A DNA stretch of 64,000 bases from an alpha proteobacterium AAP38 (GTDB taxonomy: Bacteria > Pseudomonadota > Alphaproteobacteria > Azospirillales > Azospirillaceae), in assembly GCA_001296005.1 (NCBI GenBank), contig LJHR01000015.1:242485-306484 (forward strand), given 5' to 3'. The notes beneath the pieces were generated by a model, which saw only the letters and a program-made list of their open reading frames with translations, had not been told where the DNA came from and did not search any database. Of the stretch, positions 16,968 to 24,902 are shown piece by piece (within the stretch, counting starts at the first letter, position 1; each line of letters starts with the position of its first letter). The position numbers were made by a program, and so were the translations under genes.

Positions 16968-17837
16968 CTACCTTTTGGCCAGCAGATCCTGGTGGCCAAC
17001 CATCAGGCGTGCGCCCTGTTCGCTGGCCAGGGTGCGGCGGCGGGTGGCCCAGGCGGCGATGCGGGCGCTGCTGCCGGGGTCCTGCTCCGTGGCAGCCTTT
17101 TCATAGCCGGCGATCATGGCCAGATGGGCGGCGATCTGCTTGGGCCCGATTTTCCAGTCGGACTGGGCCGTTTCCACCTTGTACCCCGCCCCCGTCAGGG
17201 CGTTGGCCAGGGCCTGCGGGGCTGCCGGTCCCAGGGCGGGTCCGCCCAGCCCCTTGGCCCGGCCCATATGGGTGTGGAACAGGTCCAGCACGAACCCGTC
17301 ATCCTCGTCCGCAATGGAAAACTCCACGCGCCCGTCAACGGTCAGCGTCACCAGCAGGGGCGGGAAGCCGCAACTGGCCAGTTCTTTCACGAACCGGTCG
17401 AGCCAGGGCAGCGATACCAGATCGAACAGGGCCTTGGCGGTGATCCCGTCATATTGGTTCAAGCCCAGTTCCGCCGGGTCCTGCGCCAGATCGAAGCTGC
17501 GCATCTCCACCCGCACGGCCATGTCATCGCAGGTGATCATATAGGCGCGGCGCTGTTCCTTATGTTCCCAGCCATTGCGGTCGGCCCAGCGCCCGATCTC
17601 CCCCGGTGCCTTGGCCAGAAGCTTGCGGTCCTTTTCGATCAGGGTCCAATCCTGCTCTCCCCGACCCAGCTTCATGGCCAGCTGCCGGACATTGCTGCCG
17701 GTGCCGGCGCCCAGATCGATGATCATGGGATGGGCCGGCAGCACGCGCCCGAAGGCCCAGGCCAGCCCCACGGCGCGCGCCGCCTCGTCTAGCGGTTCGC
17801 GCAGGCGCAGCCAGTCGGGTTCGAAATTAAGGTTCAT
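16968..17837 (-). CDS. Class I SAM-dependent methyltransferase
   Basis: A 289-residue methyltransferase. Motif I is MIIDLGAGTGSNVRQLA, followed by the acidic loop TLIEKDRKLL. The later part (LPWLDRFVKEL, LDLFHTHMGRAKGLGGPALG) is characteristic of an uncharacterised group. It is the last gene of a minus-strand unit, 21 bp after the GT4 gene, with the QueD-like and dehydrogenase genes further upstream. The substrate is unknown; the neighbours suggest methylation of the small molecule or glycoside made by the unit. It is convergent with the amidohydrolase, with only 3 bp between the stops. Confidence 0.85.
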   Translation of the reverse strand: MNLNFEPDWLRLREPLDEAARAVGLAWAFGRVLPAHPMIIDLGAGTGSNVRQLAMKLGRGEQDWTLIEKDRKLLAKAPGEIGRWADRNGWEHKEQRRAYMITCDDMAVRVEMRSFDLAQDPAELGLNQYDGITAKALFDLVSLPWLDRFVKELASCGFPPLLVTLTVDGRVEFSIADEDDGFVLDLFHTHMGRAKGLGGPALGPAAPQALANALTGAGYKVETAQSDWKIGPKQIAAHLAMIAGYEKAATEQDPGSSARIAAWATRRRTLASEQGARLMVGHQDLLAKR

Positions 17838-17858
17838 GCCGGTGTCCGATCACTTTCC

Positions 17859-18920
17859 TTAGGAAACCAGGATGCCGGATAGGCCGCCCCTGATCAATGA
17901 CACAGAATGTTGCCATGTCGGCAACCCATCGCCCGCCCGCCGTGCCGCCGCGCGGGCCGCGTCCAGTGCGGCAGGATCGGACAGCAGCCGTTCAAAGGCC
18001 GCAGCCAGGGCGGCCACGTCACCCGGCGGGACAACGGCGCCGGCAGCGGGGGGCACCACCTCTGCCAGACCGCCGGCATCGGTAACGATACAGGGCAGAC
18101 CGCGTTTCAGGGCGTCGGCGGCCACCATGCCATAGCCTTCATGAAAACTGACCAGGGTAAACAGGTCCGCCGCGCGCCATTCGGCATTCAGCGCCGGGCC
18201 CGACAATTCACCCGCCAGCCGCACCCGGTCGGCCAGACCATGCCCGGCGATGGACAGGGCGATGGAGGCGGCTTGTCCGGGATGGCGGGCGTCGCTGCCC
18301 ACCAGGACCAGCCGCCAGGGCAGGTGCCTGACGCGGGCCAGCGACTCGATCAGCACCAGATGCCCCTTGCGCGGGGTCAGGGTGGCGACACACAGAATGG
18401 TGGGGCCATCACCGCCGCTGCTGCCCGTGGCGGGTTCGGCGGGATCGGTGCCGGGATTGGCGATGCTGATCCGGGCCGGCGGCACCGACAGGCCGATAAC
18501 GCCCTGCATCGTGGTGCGCGACGGCACGATGACATGGCGCATATGGGCCAGGGCATCGCGTTCGATACGGAACAGGATATCGGCCTGTTCCGGCGTCAAT
18601 CCATTTTCCAGATAAAGCGGGTGATGCACCAAGGCGGCAAAACGCAGGCGGTAACGGTCCACCCAGATGGCATGTGCGGCCACGGGCAGGGCCAGACCGT
18701 CAATCAGGACGGGCGCGCCATCGGGGATGGCCGCCATGATGGCATCGGCGGCATTGCGCGACGGATCATCGACAAAGGGATGCGGTCCCGGCAGTTCATG
18801 CACGATGACCGTTTCCCCCAGATCACGCAGTCCCGCCACCAGCCGGCGCAGATAACCATAGCCACCCGTCAACTGGTTGATATCGCCGGGGCAGAGGATA
18901 TGCAGGGTCTGGCCGATCAT
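17859..18920 (-). CDS. GT4 family glycosyltransferase
   Basis: A 353-residue retaining glycosyltransferase of GT-B fold. The N-lobe starts LHILCPGDINQLTGGYGYLR. The C-lobe has ILCVATLTPRKGH and the E-x7-E donor site in SFHEGYGMVAADALKRG. There are no membrane helices, so it is cytoplasmic or peripheral. Its ATG overlaps the stop of the QueD-like gene by four bases, so the two are translationally coupled. Pairing a GT4 enzyme with a degenerate pterin-synthase-fold protein suggests glycosylation of a pterin-like or other small metabolite, but neither donor nor acceptor can be read from sequence. Confidence 0.88.
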   Translation of the reverse strand: MIGQTLHILCPGDINQLTGGYGYLRRLVAGLRDLGETVIVHELPGPHPFVDDPSRNAADAIMAAIPDGAPVLIDGLALPVAAHAIWVDRYRLRFAALVHHPLYLENGLTPEQADILFRIERDALAHMRHVIVPSRTTMQGVIGLSVPPARISIANPGTDPAEPATGSSGGDGPTILCVATLTPRKGHLVLIESLARVRHLPWRLVLVGSDARHPGQAASIALSIAGHGLADRVRLAGELSGPALNAEWRAADLFTLVSFHEGYGMVAADALKRGLPCIVTDAGGLAEVVPPAAGAVVPPGDVAALAAAFERLLSDPAALDAARAAARRAGDGLPTWQHSVSLIRGGLSGILVS

Positions 18921-19333
18921 CGCGCCGCGTCCGCGTTCAGCGGCGCCTCATACGAACCCCAGGCGGTATGGCTTTCCGACAGGGTGACCCGCAGGCCATC
19001 CAGTGCCGGCCCGTCGGCGCCCAGCGCGCCTGCGCGGATGCCGGCCGCAATCTTGCGGTGGATGTCGCCCGCCAGATATTCGGTCGTGGTGTTGCGCCCG
19101 CGATATTCCGGCATCTCGTCCAGGTTCTTGTAATTCAGCGGCGCCAGAACCTGCTTCAGCAAGGCGGATGCGGCCCCGATATCCACCACCAGCCCCTCCG
19201 GCGACAATTGCCGGCGGCGGAACTCGGCATCCACGACAAAGGTGGCGCCGTGCAGGGCCTGCGCCGGGCCGAAAATCGCCCCCACAAAGGAATGGGCGAT
19301 CATGATGTGGTCACGCACCGACACGGAATACAT
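18917..19333 (-). CDS. 6-pyruvoyl-tetrahydropterin synthase/QueD-like protein lacking catalytic residues
   Basis: A 138-residue T-fold protein aligned by eye with E. coli QueD. The first zinc histidine (IAHSF, His14) and His28 in ALHG are kept, but the HGH pair is HGA (Ala30). The catalytic cysteine before it is absent (GPAQALHG), and the Asp-His dyad is Asn67-Tyr68 (PLNYKNL). The substrate-anchoring glutamate is kept in LSESHTAWGSY. It is therefore unlikely to make 6-carboxytetrahydropterin. It is coupled to a GT4 gene and follows a BchC-like dehydrogenase. It may bind a purine or pterin ligand, or catalyse a different reaction. Confidence 0.82.
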   Translation of the reverse strand: MYSVSVRDHIMIAHSFVGAIFGPAQALHGATFVVDAEFRRRQLSPEGLVVDIGAASALLKQVLAPLNYKNLDEMPEYRGRNTTTEYLAGDIHRKIAAGIRAGALGADGPALDGLRVTLSESHTAWGSYEAPLNADAAR

Positions 19334-19343
19334 GCCTGTCCTT

Positions 19344-20336
19344 TCAGGGAACGGAGTGCTGATATCGGACGACGGGACATCCGAATGGCAGGCCAGCTAG
19401 GTCTGCCATGGCCATGGGCAAGTCCGTAAAATCGACGCGGGCGCCCAGCAGAAGGTCGAGAACCGGATCAGCCAGCAGCGACAAGGCCTTGTCCAGTCGC
19501 CGCGACAGGGTCCAGCGCGGGCGGAAGGCGGGGGAGACCCTGCCCACCTGTGACGAGATGATGCGGTGCCGTCCGGCATGGAACCCACCGCCCAGCGGCA
19601 CCGTCACGGGCCGGTCGCCGTACCAGGATGCCTCCACGATGGTGGCCTCCATCCCCGCCAAGCGCAGGGCGGTGGCAAGGCCGCTTTCGCTGGCGCTGGT
19701 ATGGATGACCAGATCGCAATCCAAGCCATCGGCCTTGTCCGGTGTCATGAACGCGGCGCCAAAGGCATGGGCCAGATCGGCGCGGGCCGGGTCGATATCG
19801 ATCAGCGTGACATCCGCTCCCGGCATGCGTGCCGCCAGATAGGCCGTCAGCCCGCCGACAATGCCGGCCCCCACCACGGCGATACGCTGTCCGGGTGCCG
19901 CCCCGCCATCCCACAGGATGTTCAGGGCCGTTTCCATGTTGGCGGCCAGGATGGCGCGTTCAGTGGGGACGGCATCGGGTACGGGGCGGCATCCCTCCAC
20001 CGGGATCACGGCCACATCCTGATGCGGGTGAAGGGAGAAGACGCGCCGTCCCTTCAGATTGGCGGGGCCGTAATCGGCAATCCCGACCAGGGCATAGCCA
20101 TATTTGACCGGCCCTGGAAAATCCCCCTCCTGAAACGGGCAGCGCATCAGGGGGTGCAGTTCGGCAGGCACGCCGCCCCGGAAGACCAGCCCCTCCGTCC
20201 CGCGGCTGATCCCGCTGGCCAGCGCGCGGACCAGGACGTCTCCCGCCATGGGTTCGGGCAATTCCTGCTGGCACAGCGCCCCCTTGCCAGGGGCCAGCGT
20301 CCAGAAGGCGGTGGCACGGTCGGGCAGGGGCATCAT
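19344..20336 (-). CDS. Zinc-binding-dehydrogenase superfamily protein (BchC-like)
   Basis: A 330-residue medium-chain dehydrogenase. The GroES-like domain has ASGISRGTE where zinc alcohol dehydrogenases carry the catalytic Cys; the serine suggests loss of that zinc site, as in the BchC type. The Rossmann motif is IAVVGAGIVGGLTAYLAA with LIDIDPAR as the nucleotide-ribose contact. It is first in a four-gene minus-strand unit (dehydrogenase, QueD-like, GT4, methyltransferase), 10 bp ahead of the QueD-like gene. It should oxidise or reduce a small molecule in that unit. No photosynthesis genes are nearby, so BchC function itself is not implied. Confidence 0.82.
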   Translation of the reverse strand: MMPLPDRATAFWTLAPGKGALCQQELPEPMAGDVLVRALASGISRGTEGLVFRGGVPAELHPLMRCPFQEGDFPGPVKYGYALVGIADYGPANLKGRRVFSLHPHQDVAVIPVEGCRPVPDAVPTERAILAANMETALNILWDGGAAPGQRIAVVGAGIVGGLTAYLAARMPGADVTLIDIDPARADLAHAFGAAFMTPDKADGLDCDLVIHTSASESGLATALRLAGMEATIVEASWYGDRPVTVPLGGGFHAGRHRIISSQVGRVSPAFRPRWTLSRRLDKALSLLADPVLDLLLGARVDFTDLPMAMADLAGLPFGCPVVRYQHSVP

Positions 20337-20397
20337 GTGCTCTCACGCTCCATGAACAGGGGCGGGCAGCATACGGGAGAAGGCAGGGGCGAATAAA

Positions 20398-20535
20398 GCC
20401 ATCAGTCATAAACTATGACTGATGGCACGGCGGCGACTGCCGCCGCGCCGCCCATGCGGCGTAGCCAAGGGCGCGGATGCGCCTGCCGGCGATTGAGGGG
20501 CACGAAATCTTGACCATCGGTCATGATTTCGTGCC
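20398..20535 (+). repeat. Palindromic intergenic repeat, copy B (most complete)
   Basis: A perfect 13-bp hairpin (GCCATCAGTCATA / TATGACTGATGGC, 20398-20426) abuts a 72-bp GC-rich core (20427-20498) nearly identical to copy A. A second, 18-bp-arm palindrome follows at 20499-20535 (GGCACGAAATC ... GATTTCGTGCC, one mismatch, inner TGACC/GGTCA). It lies between two minus-strand genes, upstream of the dehydrogenase and downstream of the secreted protein. Confidence 0.8.
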
Positions 20536-20561
20536 GTTGGTATAGAACAGGGCCGTCATTC

Positions 20562-21359
20562 CTATCCGTCATATTCCGCTTTCAACACGGGCGGGGTACC
20601 CAGGGCGCATTCATAATCGCGCCCCTTCACGCCGATCCGGCCATCGGCGGCGGTCAGGATCTGTTCGCTGCGCAATGATGCCCCCGTGTCCCCGCAGGCC
20701 GTCTTAGTCTGGGCGACAGGTCCCCCGCGGTCGCGCAGCGCCACCCAGATGTCGCGCGGCAGGACCAGCGCCCGGTCGGGCCGACCGGTGGAGTGCAGAA
20801 AGCCCAGCTCGCCCCCGATCAGGCCGACAGCGGCATAAAGACCCCGGCCAGACGGTCCTGTTTCGGTGCGGATCAGGAATTCCTGAGCCTTGCCGTCGCG
20901 GTTGTAATCATACAGTTCCAGAACGGTGGCGGTCGGGCGCTCCTGGACGGCGCGCAGGAATGCCCCCTCATCCTCCAGCCAGCGTTCATAATCATCATCG
21001 CGCACCATATGGCGGGGCAGCAGCGACCAGCCCTCGGTCCAACCTTCCCCCATGCCCTTGAAGGCCGGGGCGGGATCGAACTGATCCACCACAGTCCCGC
21101 CACGCAGCCGGCGCAGCAGCAGGCGGCCTGCCTGTCCACGGGCGAAAAGGGCACAGGCGGGGGTCATGGCGACTTCCGGACTTACCGCCTCGCAATAATC
21201 ACGTACGGGGCCGAGCCAGGCCACCTGCCACACCTCTGGCGTGCCATCCACCGTCACCGACCGTTCCTCCCGGATGGTCAGGTCGGCCTGGGCAGCGGCG
21301 GGTCCGGTCATGGCCAGAAGGGCGGCCAGGGCGAGCGCTTTACAGGTCCATGGCGTCAT
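20562..21359 (-). CDS. Secreted protein of unknown function
   Basis: A 265-residue protein starting MTPWTCKALALAALLAMTG with a cleavable Sec signal ending near GPAAAQA. GAGGG lies 8 nt before the chosen ATG. The mature part has four cysteines (DYCEAVS, PACALF, KTACGDTG, DYECALG) that may form periplasmic disulfides, and an acidic stretch YDYNRDGKAQEF that looks like a calcium-type DxNxDG loop. I do not recognise a named family. It is 46 bp downstream of ptsI and separated from it by a perfect 16-bp palindrome. Confidence 0.7.
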   Translation of the reverse strand: MTPWTCKALALAALLAMTGPAAAQADLTIREERSVTVDGTPEVWQVAWLGPVRDYCEAVSPEVAMTPACALFARGQAGRLLLRRLRGGTVVDQFDPAPAFKGMGEGWTEGWSLLPRHMVRDDDYERWLEDEGAFLRAVQERPTATVLELYDYNRDGKAQEFLIRTETGPSGRGLYAAVGLIGGELGFLHSTGRPDRALVLPRDIWVALRDRGGPVAQTKTACGDTGASLRSEQILTAADGRIGVKGRDYECALGTPPVLKAEYDG

Positions 21360-21388
21360 CGGCGGCCCTCGCATGGGTACGAGCGGAT

Positions 21389-21404
21389 AGGGATAATTAT
21401 CCCT
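21389..21404. promoter_or_regulatory. Perfect 16-bp palindrome between ptsI and the secreted-protein gene
   Basis: AGGGATAATTATCCCT is an uninterrupted palindrome. It could be an operator for the downstream secreted-protein gene or a short hairpin at the end of the ptsI transcript. It is AT-centred in an otherwise GC-rich context. Confidence 0.4.
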
Positions 21405-21405
21405 T

Positions 21406-23205
21406 TTACCCCAACGCTTCGTTGAAATCATCCAGCAGTGCCGCAATGCGCCCGCCATCGGTCTGGCTCATGATCATGCCGGCCCGCCGCGTCGCCTCGC
21501 GCAGGTCCAAGCCGCGCACCCGGCGCTTCACCAGGGGCAGATTGCCCGGCGCCATAGACAGCTCGCGCACCCCCAGCCCCATAAGCAATGCCGCATAGCG
21601 CGGGTCGCCTGCCATTTCGCCACAGACGGAAACCGGAATGCCGGCGCGTCCCGCCGCCTCCACCGTGAACTGCACCAGACGCAGCACGGCAGGGTGCAGT
21701 GGGTCATAGAGATAGGCGACCTGTTCATCGCCACGGTCGATGGCCAGTGTATACTGGATGAGGTCATTGGTACCGATGGCGAAGAAATCGGACACGCTGG
21801 CCAAGCTGTCGGCGGCCAGGGCCGCCCCCGGTATCTCGATCATGGCGCCCAGCGGCGGCAGCGGGTCGGCAATGGCATGGCCCCGGCGCAACAGGCGGCG
21901 GGCCACGGCGCGCATCAGTTCGCGGACCTTGCGCATTTCCGACGGGTTGCTGATCATCGGCACCAGGATTCGGATGGGCCCATGCGCCCCGGCCCGCAGC
22001 ATGGCCGCCAGCTGCGTCTCCAGCAGCTTCGGTTCTTTCAGACCCAGGCGGATGGCGCGCAGGCCCAGTGCCGGGTTGGCCGGTGTGGCGAACCGGTCGG
22101 CCAGCGCACCCGCCAGCTTTTCACCGCCCACATCCAAGGTGCGGGCCGTGACGGGCCTGCCCTCCATGGCAATGATCAGGTCGCGCAACTCCTGATACTG
22201 TTCCTCTTCGCCCGGCAGGTCCTCGCGGTTCATGTACATGAATTCGGTCCGCAGCAGACCCACACCGGCGGCCCCGGCGTCGCGGGCACTTTCCATCTCG
22301 CGCGGCAGTTCCAGATTGGCGTTCAGGGTCAGGGATGTGCCGTCGCGGGTGATGGCGGGCAGGCCGGCCAGGGCCTTTAACTGCTCCCGCTCGGCCTTCC
22401 ACAGGGCCTGACGTTGCCGGTAATCGGCCAGCACATCTTCGGACGGGTTGATCAGGACGCGGCCCGCGCGCCCATCCACCACCACCAGATCACCCGTCTC
22501 CACCCCCTGCAACAGGCCGGCGGCGCCCAGGACGGCGGGCAGCGACAGGGAACGGGCCATGATGGCCGTATGCCCCTCCGCCCCGCCCAGCACGGTGGCA
22601 AAGCCGCCGATGCGGCGCGGGTCCAACAGGGCTGTGTCGGCGGGGGACAGTTCCTCGGCCAGGATGATGGCGCCGTTGGGCAAGCGTGAGAAAGCCTGAT
22701 AGGGCGTTTCCATCAGATTGCGGATCAGGCGACGGCCCACCTCCCGAACATCGGCGACACGGGCAGCCAGATAGGCATCGTCCATGGCGGCAAAGCTCTG
22801 CGCCAGGACCGTGATCTCCTGCTGCACTGCCGACTCGGCGTTCAGGCGTTCGGCACGGATACGACGCTCCACCCCTCGGATCAGGCGTGATCCGGTCAGC
22901 ATGGCCTGATGCGCATCCAGCAGGATGGCCATGTCGGCGGCGGCATCGGCGGGCAGGGTGCCGGCCTTGGCCTTCAGCTTGCCCAGCTGCCGGCGCGCCT
23001 TCTCGGCGGCGGTATGGAACCGGGCAACCTCGTCCGCCACCGCCGTTTCGGCGACATTATATTCGGGCACCTGGATGGCGCCCGCTTCCATGACATGGGC
23101 GGGGCCGATGGCGATGCCGGGCGATACGCCCAGGCCGCGCAGGGTCCGTTCAGCCGTGGATCCGGCCTCCGTGCCTGTCAGGCCCGGCTGCTGTCGCGTG
23201 GTCAT
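21406..23205 (-). CDS. ptsI: Phosphoenolpyruvate-protein phosphotransferase (PTS enzyme I, no GAF domain)
   Basis: Enzyme I, 599 residues, autophosphorylates from PEP and passes phosphate to HPr. The phospho-accepting histidine is in GGAEGHTAIMARSLSLPAV. The PEP-binding barrel shows VGLLRTEFMYMNR, TLDVGGEKL, FFAIGTNDLIQYTLAIDR and VCGEMAGDP. There is no GAF domain, unlike the second EI paralogue at 49731. It is last of a co-directional set: hprK, rapZ, EIIA, HPr, ptsI. No PTS sugar permease is present, so the chain most likely serves regulation rather than sugar uptake, as known for many alphaproteobacteria. Confidence 0.94.
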   Translation of the reverse strand: MTTRQQPGLTGTEAGSTAERTLRGLGVSPGIAIGPAHVMEAGAIQVPEYNVAETAVADEVARFHTAAEKARRQLGKLKAKAGTLPADAAADMAILLDAHQAMLTGSRLIRGVERRIRAERLNAESAVQQEITVLAQSFAAMDDAYLAARVADVREVGRRLIRNLMETPYQAFSRLPNGAIILAEELSPADTALLDPRRIGGFATVLGGAEGHTAIMARSLSLPAVLGAAGLLQGVETGDLVVVDGRAGRVLINPSEDVLADYRQRQALWKAEREQLKALAGLPAITRDGTSLTLNANLELPREMESARDAGAAGVGLLRTEFMYMNREDLPGEEEQYQELRDLIIAMEGRPVTARTLDVGGEKLAGALADRFATPANPALGLRAIRLGLKEPKLLETQLAAMLRAGAHGPIRILVPMISNPSEMRKVRELMRAVARRLLRRGHAIADPLPPLGAMIEIPGAALAADSLASVSDFFAIGTNDLIQYTLAIDRGDEQVAYLYDPLHPAVLRLVQFTVEAAGRAGIPVSVCGEMAGDPRYAALLMGLGVRELSMAPGNLPLVKRRVRGLDLREATRRAGMIMSQTDGGRIAALLDDFNEALG

Positions 23206-23235
23206 GGGCGGCTACTCCCCGGAACTTGTTCTTCT

Positions 23236-23529
23236 TCAGTCTTCGCCGAACTTATCGTCAACCAGCTTGGTCAGCGCGTCCAGCACCTCGCGCGCCTGCG
23301 GGCCGGCGGTGCGGATATCGATGGTGGTGTCGATGCTGGCGGCCAGCATCATCAGGCCCATGATTGATACGCCAGATACAATATTGTCGGCGCGCTCCAC
23401 CTCTACCATCGCGTCGAAATCACCGGCCAGCTTCACGAATTTGGCGGCGGCGCGGGCGTGCAGACCGCGGCGGTTGCGGATGGTGACGGTGCGGGACAGC
23501 GCGTCGGGCGGCAGGATGCTTTCGCTCAT
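23236..23529 (-). CDS. ptsH: HPr family phosphocarrier protein
   Basis: A 97-residue phosphocarrier. The active histidine is in RRGLHARAAAKFV, and the regulatory serine region is VSGVSIMGLMMLAAS, the site HPr kinase would phosphorylate. It relays phosphate from enzyme I to the EIIA-Man protein encoded 28 bp upstream. The hprK gene in the same operon indicates both His and Ser phosphorylation. A slightly extended N-terminus (MSESILPPDAL) is common in alphaproteobacterial forms. Confidence 0.94.
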   Translation of the reverse strand: MSESILPPDALSRTVTIRNRRGLHARAAAKFVKLAGDFDAMVEVERADNIVSGVSIMGLMMLAASIDTTIDIRTAGPQAREVLDALTKLVDDKFGED

Positions 23530-23556
23530 CAGGGGTTGTTTTCCGCGTTGAAAGGT

Positions 23557-23961
23557 TCAGCCATCCGACAGCAGGGCGGAGGCGACGTTGATATATTTGC
23601 GACCCGCCTCCTGTGCGGCAGCCACCGCACTTTTCAGGTCGGCCCCCGTCTTGCGGATGGAGGCAAGCTTGATCAACATGGGCAGGTTCATGCCGGCGAT
23701 CACCTCCACCTTGGCGCGGTCCATGATGGAGATGGCCAGATTGGAGGGCGTGCCGCCGAACATGTCGGTCAGGACAACGACGCCGTCGCCGGTATCGCAT
23801 TTGGCGACATCGGCCAGGATGTCGTTGCGCCGCTGCTCCATGTCGTCTTCCGGTCCGATGCAGACGGCGCAGACCTGTTTTTGTGGGCCCACCACATGCT
23901 CCATGGCGGCGATGAACTCCACAGCCAGGTTGCCATGGGTGACAAGGACCAAGCCAATCAT
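23557..23961 (-). CDS. PTS EIIA component, mannose/fructose type (regulatory)
   Basis: A 134-residue EIIA-Man domain. The phosphorylatable histidine is in GLVLVTHGNLAVEF, and GGTPSNLAI forms the family's conserved loop after VVVLTDMF. There is no fused EIIB and no membrane component, so it probably ends the regulatory phosphorelay as a signalling output. Its start overlaps the rapZ stop by four bases, so it is translationally coupled to rapZ. Confidence 0.93.
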   Translation of the reverse strand: MIGLVLVTHGNLAVEFIAAMEHVVGPQKQVCAVCIGPEDDMEQRRNDILADVAKCDTGDGVVVLTDMFGGTPSNLAISIMDRAKVEVIAGMNLPMLIKLASIRKTGADLKSAVAAAQEAGRKYINVASALLSDG

Positions 23962-24902
23962 GCGCTTTCCCTCAGGTTCGTGCCGGTGGCCGCCCGATCT
24001 TCGGGCACGGGCGGCACCTGCGCCTTGCGGTCGAGATCGCGATGCGCCTCGCCCACCTTGTATCCCCGCTCCTTCAGCCAGTGGGCCAGGAGATGGGTGG
24101 TGAAGACCGACCGGTGACGACCGCCTGTGCAGCCGACCGCGATGGTCAGGTAATGCTTGCCCTCCCGCACATAGCGGGGCAGCAAGGGTTCCAGAAGCCG
24201 CGTCAGATTGCCGAAAAATTCCGGCCAGTCGGGATCGCGGGTGATGTAATCGGCCACCGGCTGGTCCAGCCCCGTCAGGGGGCGGGTGACCGGGTCCCAA
24301 TGCGGATTGTCCAGGAACCGCACGTCAAAGACCAGATCGGCCTCACGCGGGACGCCATGGCGATAGGCAAAGCTGGTGACGAAGATCGACAGGCCCGGCC
24401 CGCCATCCAGCCGGAACAGGCCCGTCAGGTGCCGGCGCGTGTCATGGACGGAGAAGTTGGTGGTGTCCACCACCTCGTCCGCCGCATCGCGCAGCGGCTG
24501 CATCAGCAGGCGTTCGGTGGCGATGCCGTCTAGAACGGGCCGGTCGGCGGCCAGCGGGTGGGGCCGGCGCGTCTCGGTATAACGCCGCTGCAAGGCATCG
24601 GCATGGGCATCCATGAACAGGACCCGCATGCGCAGGTCGGGCCGGGCGCGCAGTTCCGATATCTGGGCCAGCAGGGCCTGGGCGTTGAAATCGCGGGTAC
24701 GGCTGTCGATGCCGATCACCAGGGGCCGGTCATGCGGCTGGCTGACCAGCGGCTGCAATAGTGACAGGCGCAGATTGTCGACCGCCTCATAGCCCAGATC
24801 CTCCAGGCATTTCATGGCCGTGGAAAGGCCCCCGCCCGACATGCCGGTGGCAACCACGATGGGCAGGCGGCCATCGGGACCCAGCGCGCTGGCCTCGCTC
24901 AT
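23958..24902 (-). CDS. rapZ: RNase adapter protein RapZ (YvcJ family)
   Basis: A 314-residue RapZ/YvcJ protein. In enterobacteria RapZ binds small RNA GlmZ and guides RNase E to control glucosamine-6-phosphate synthase. The C-terminal domain is well kept (SFAYRHGVPREADLVFDVRFLDNPHW, GCTGGRHRSV). The N-terminal Walker A is altered: the usual GLSGAGKS reads GMSGGGLS, so the lysine is Leu26. ATP/GTP hydrolysis is therefore doubtful, although RNA and protein binding by the C-terminal half may persist. It overlaps hprK upstream and EIIA downstream by 4 bp each. Confidence 0.94.
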   Translation of the reverse strand: MSEASALGPDGRLPIVVATGMSGGGLSTAMKCLEDLGYEAVDNLRLSLLQPLVSQPHDRPLVIGIDSRTRDFNAQALLAQISELRARPDLRMRVLFMDAHADALQRRYTETRRPHPLAADRPVLDGIATERLLMQPLRDAADEVVDTTNFSVHDTRRHLTGLFRLDGGPGLSIFVTSFAYRHGVPREADLVFDVRFLDNPHWDPVTRPLTGLDQPVADYITRDPDWPEFFGNLTRLLEPLLPRYVREGKHYLTIAVGCTGGRHRSVFTTHLLAHWLKERGYKVGEAHRDLDRKAQVPPVPEDRAATGTNLRESA

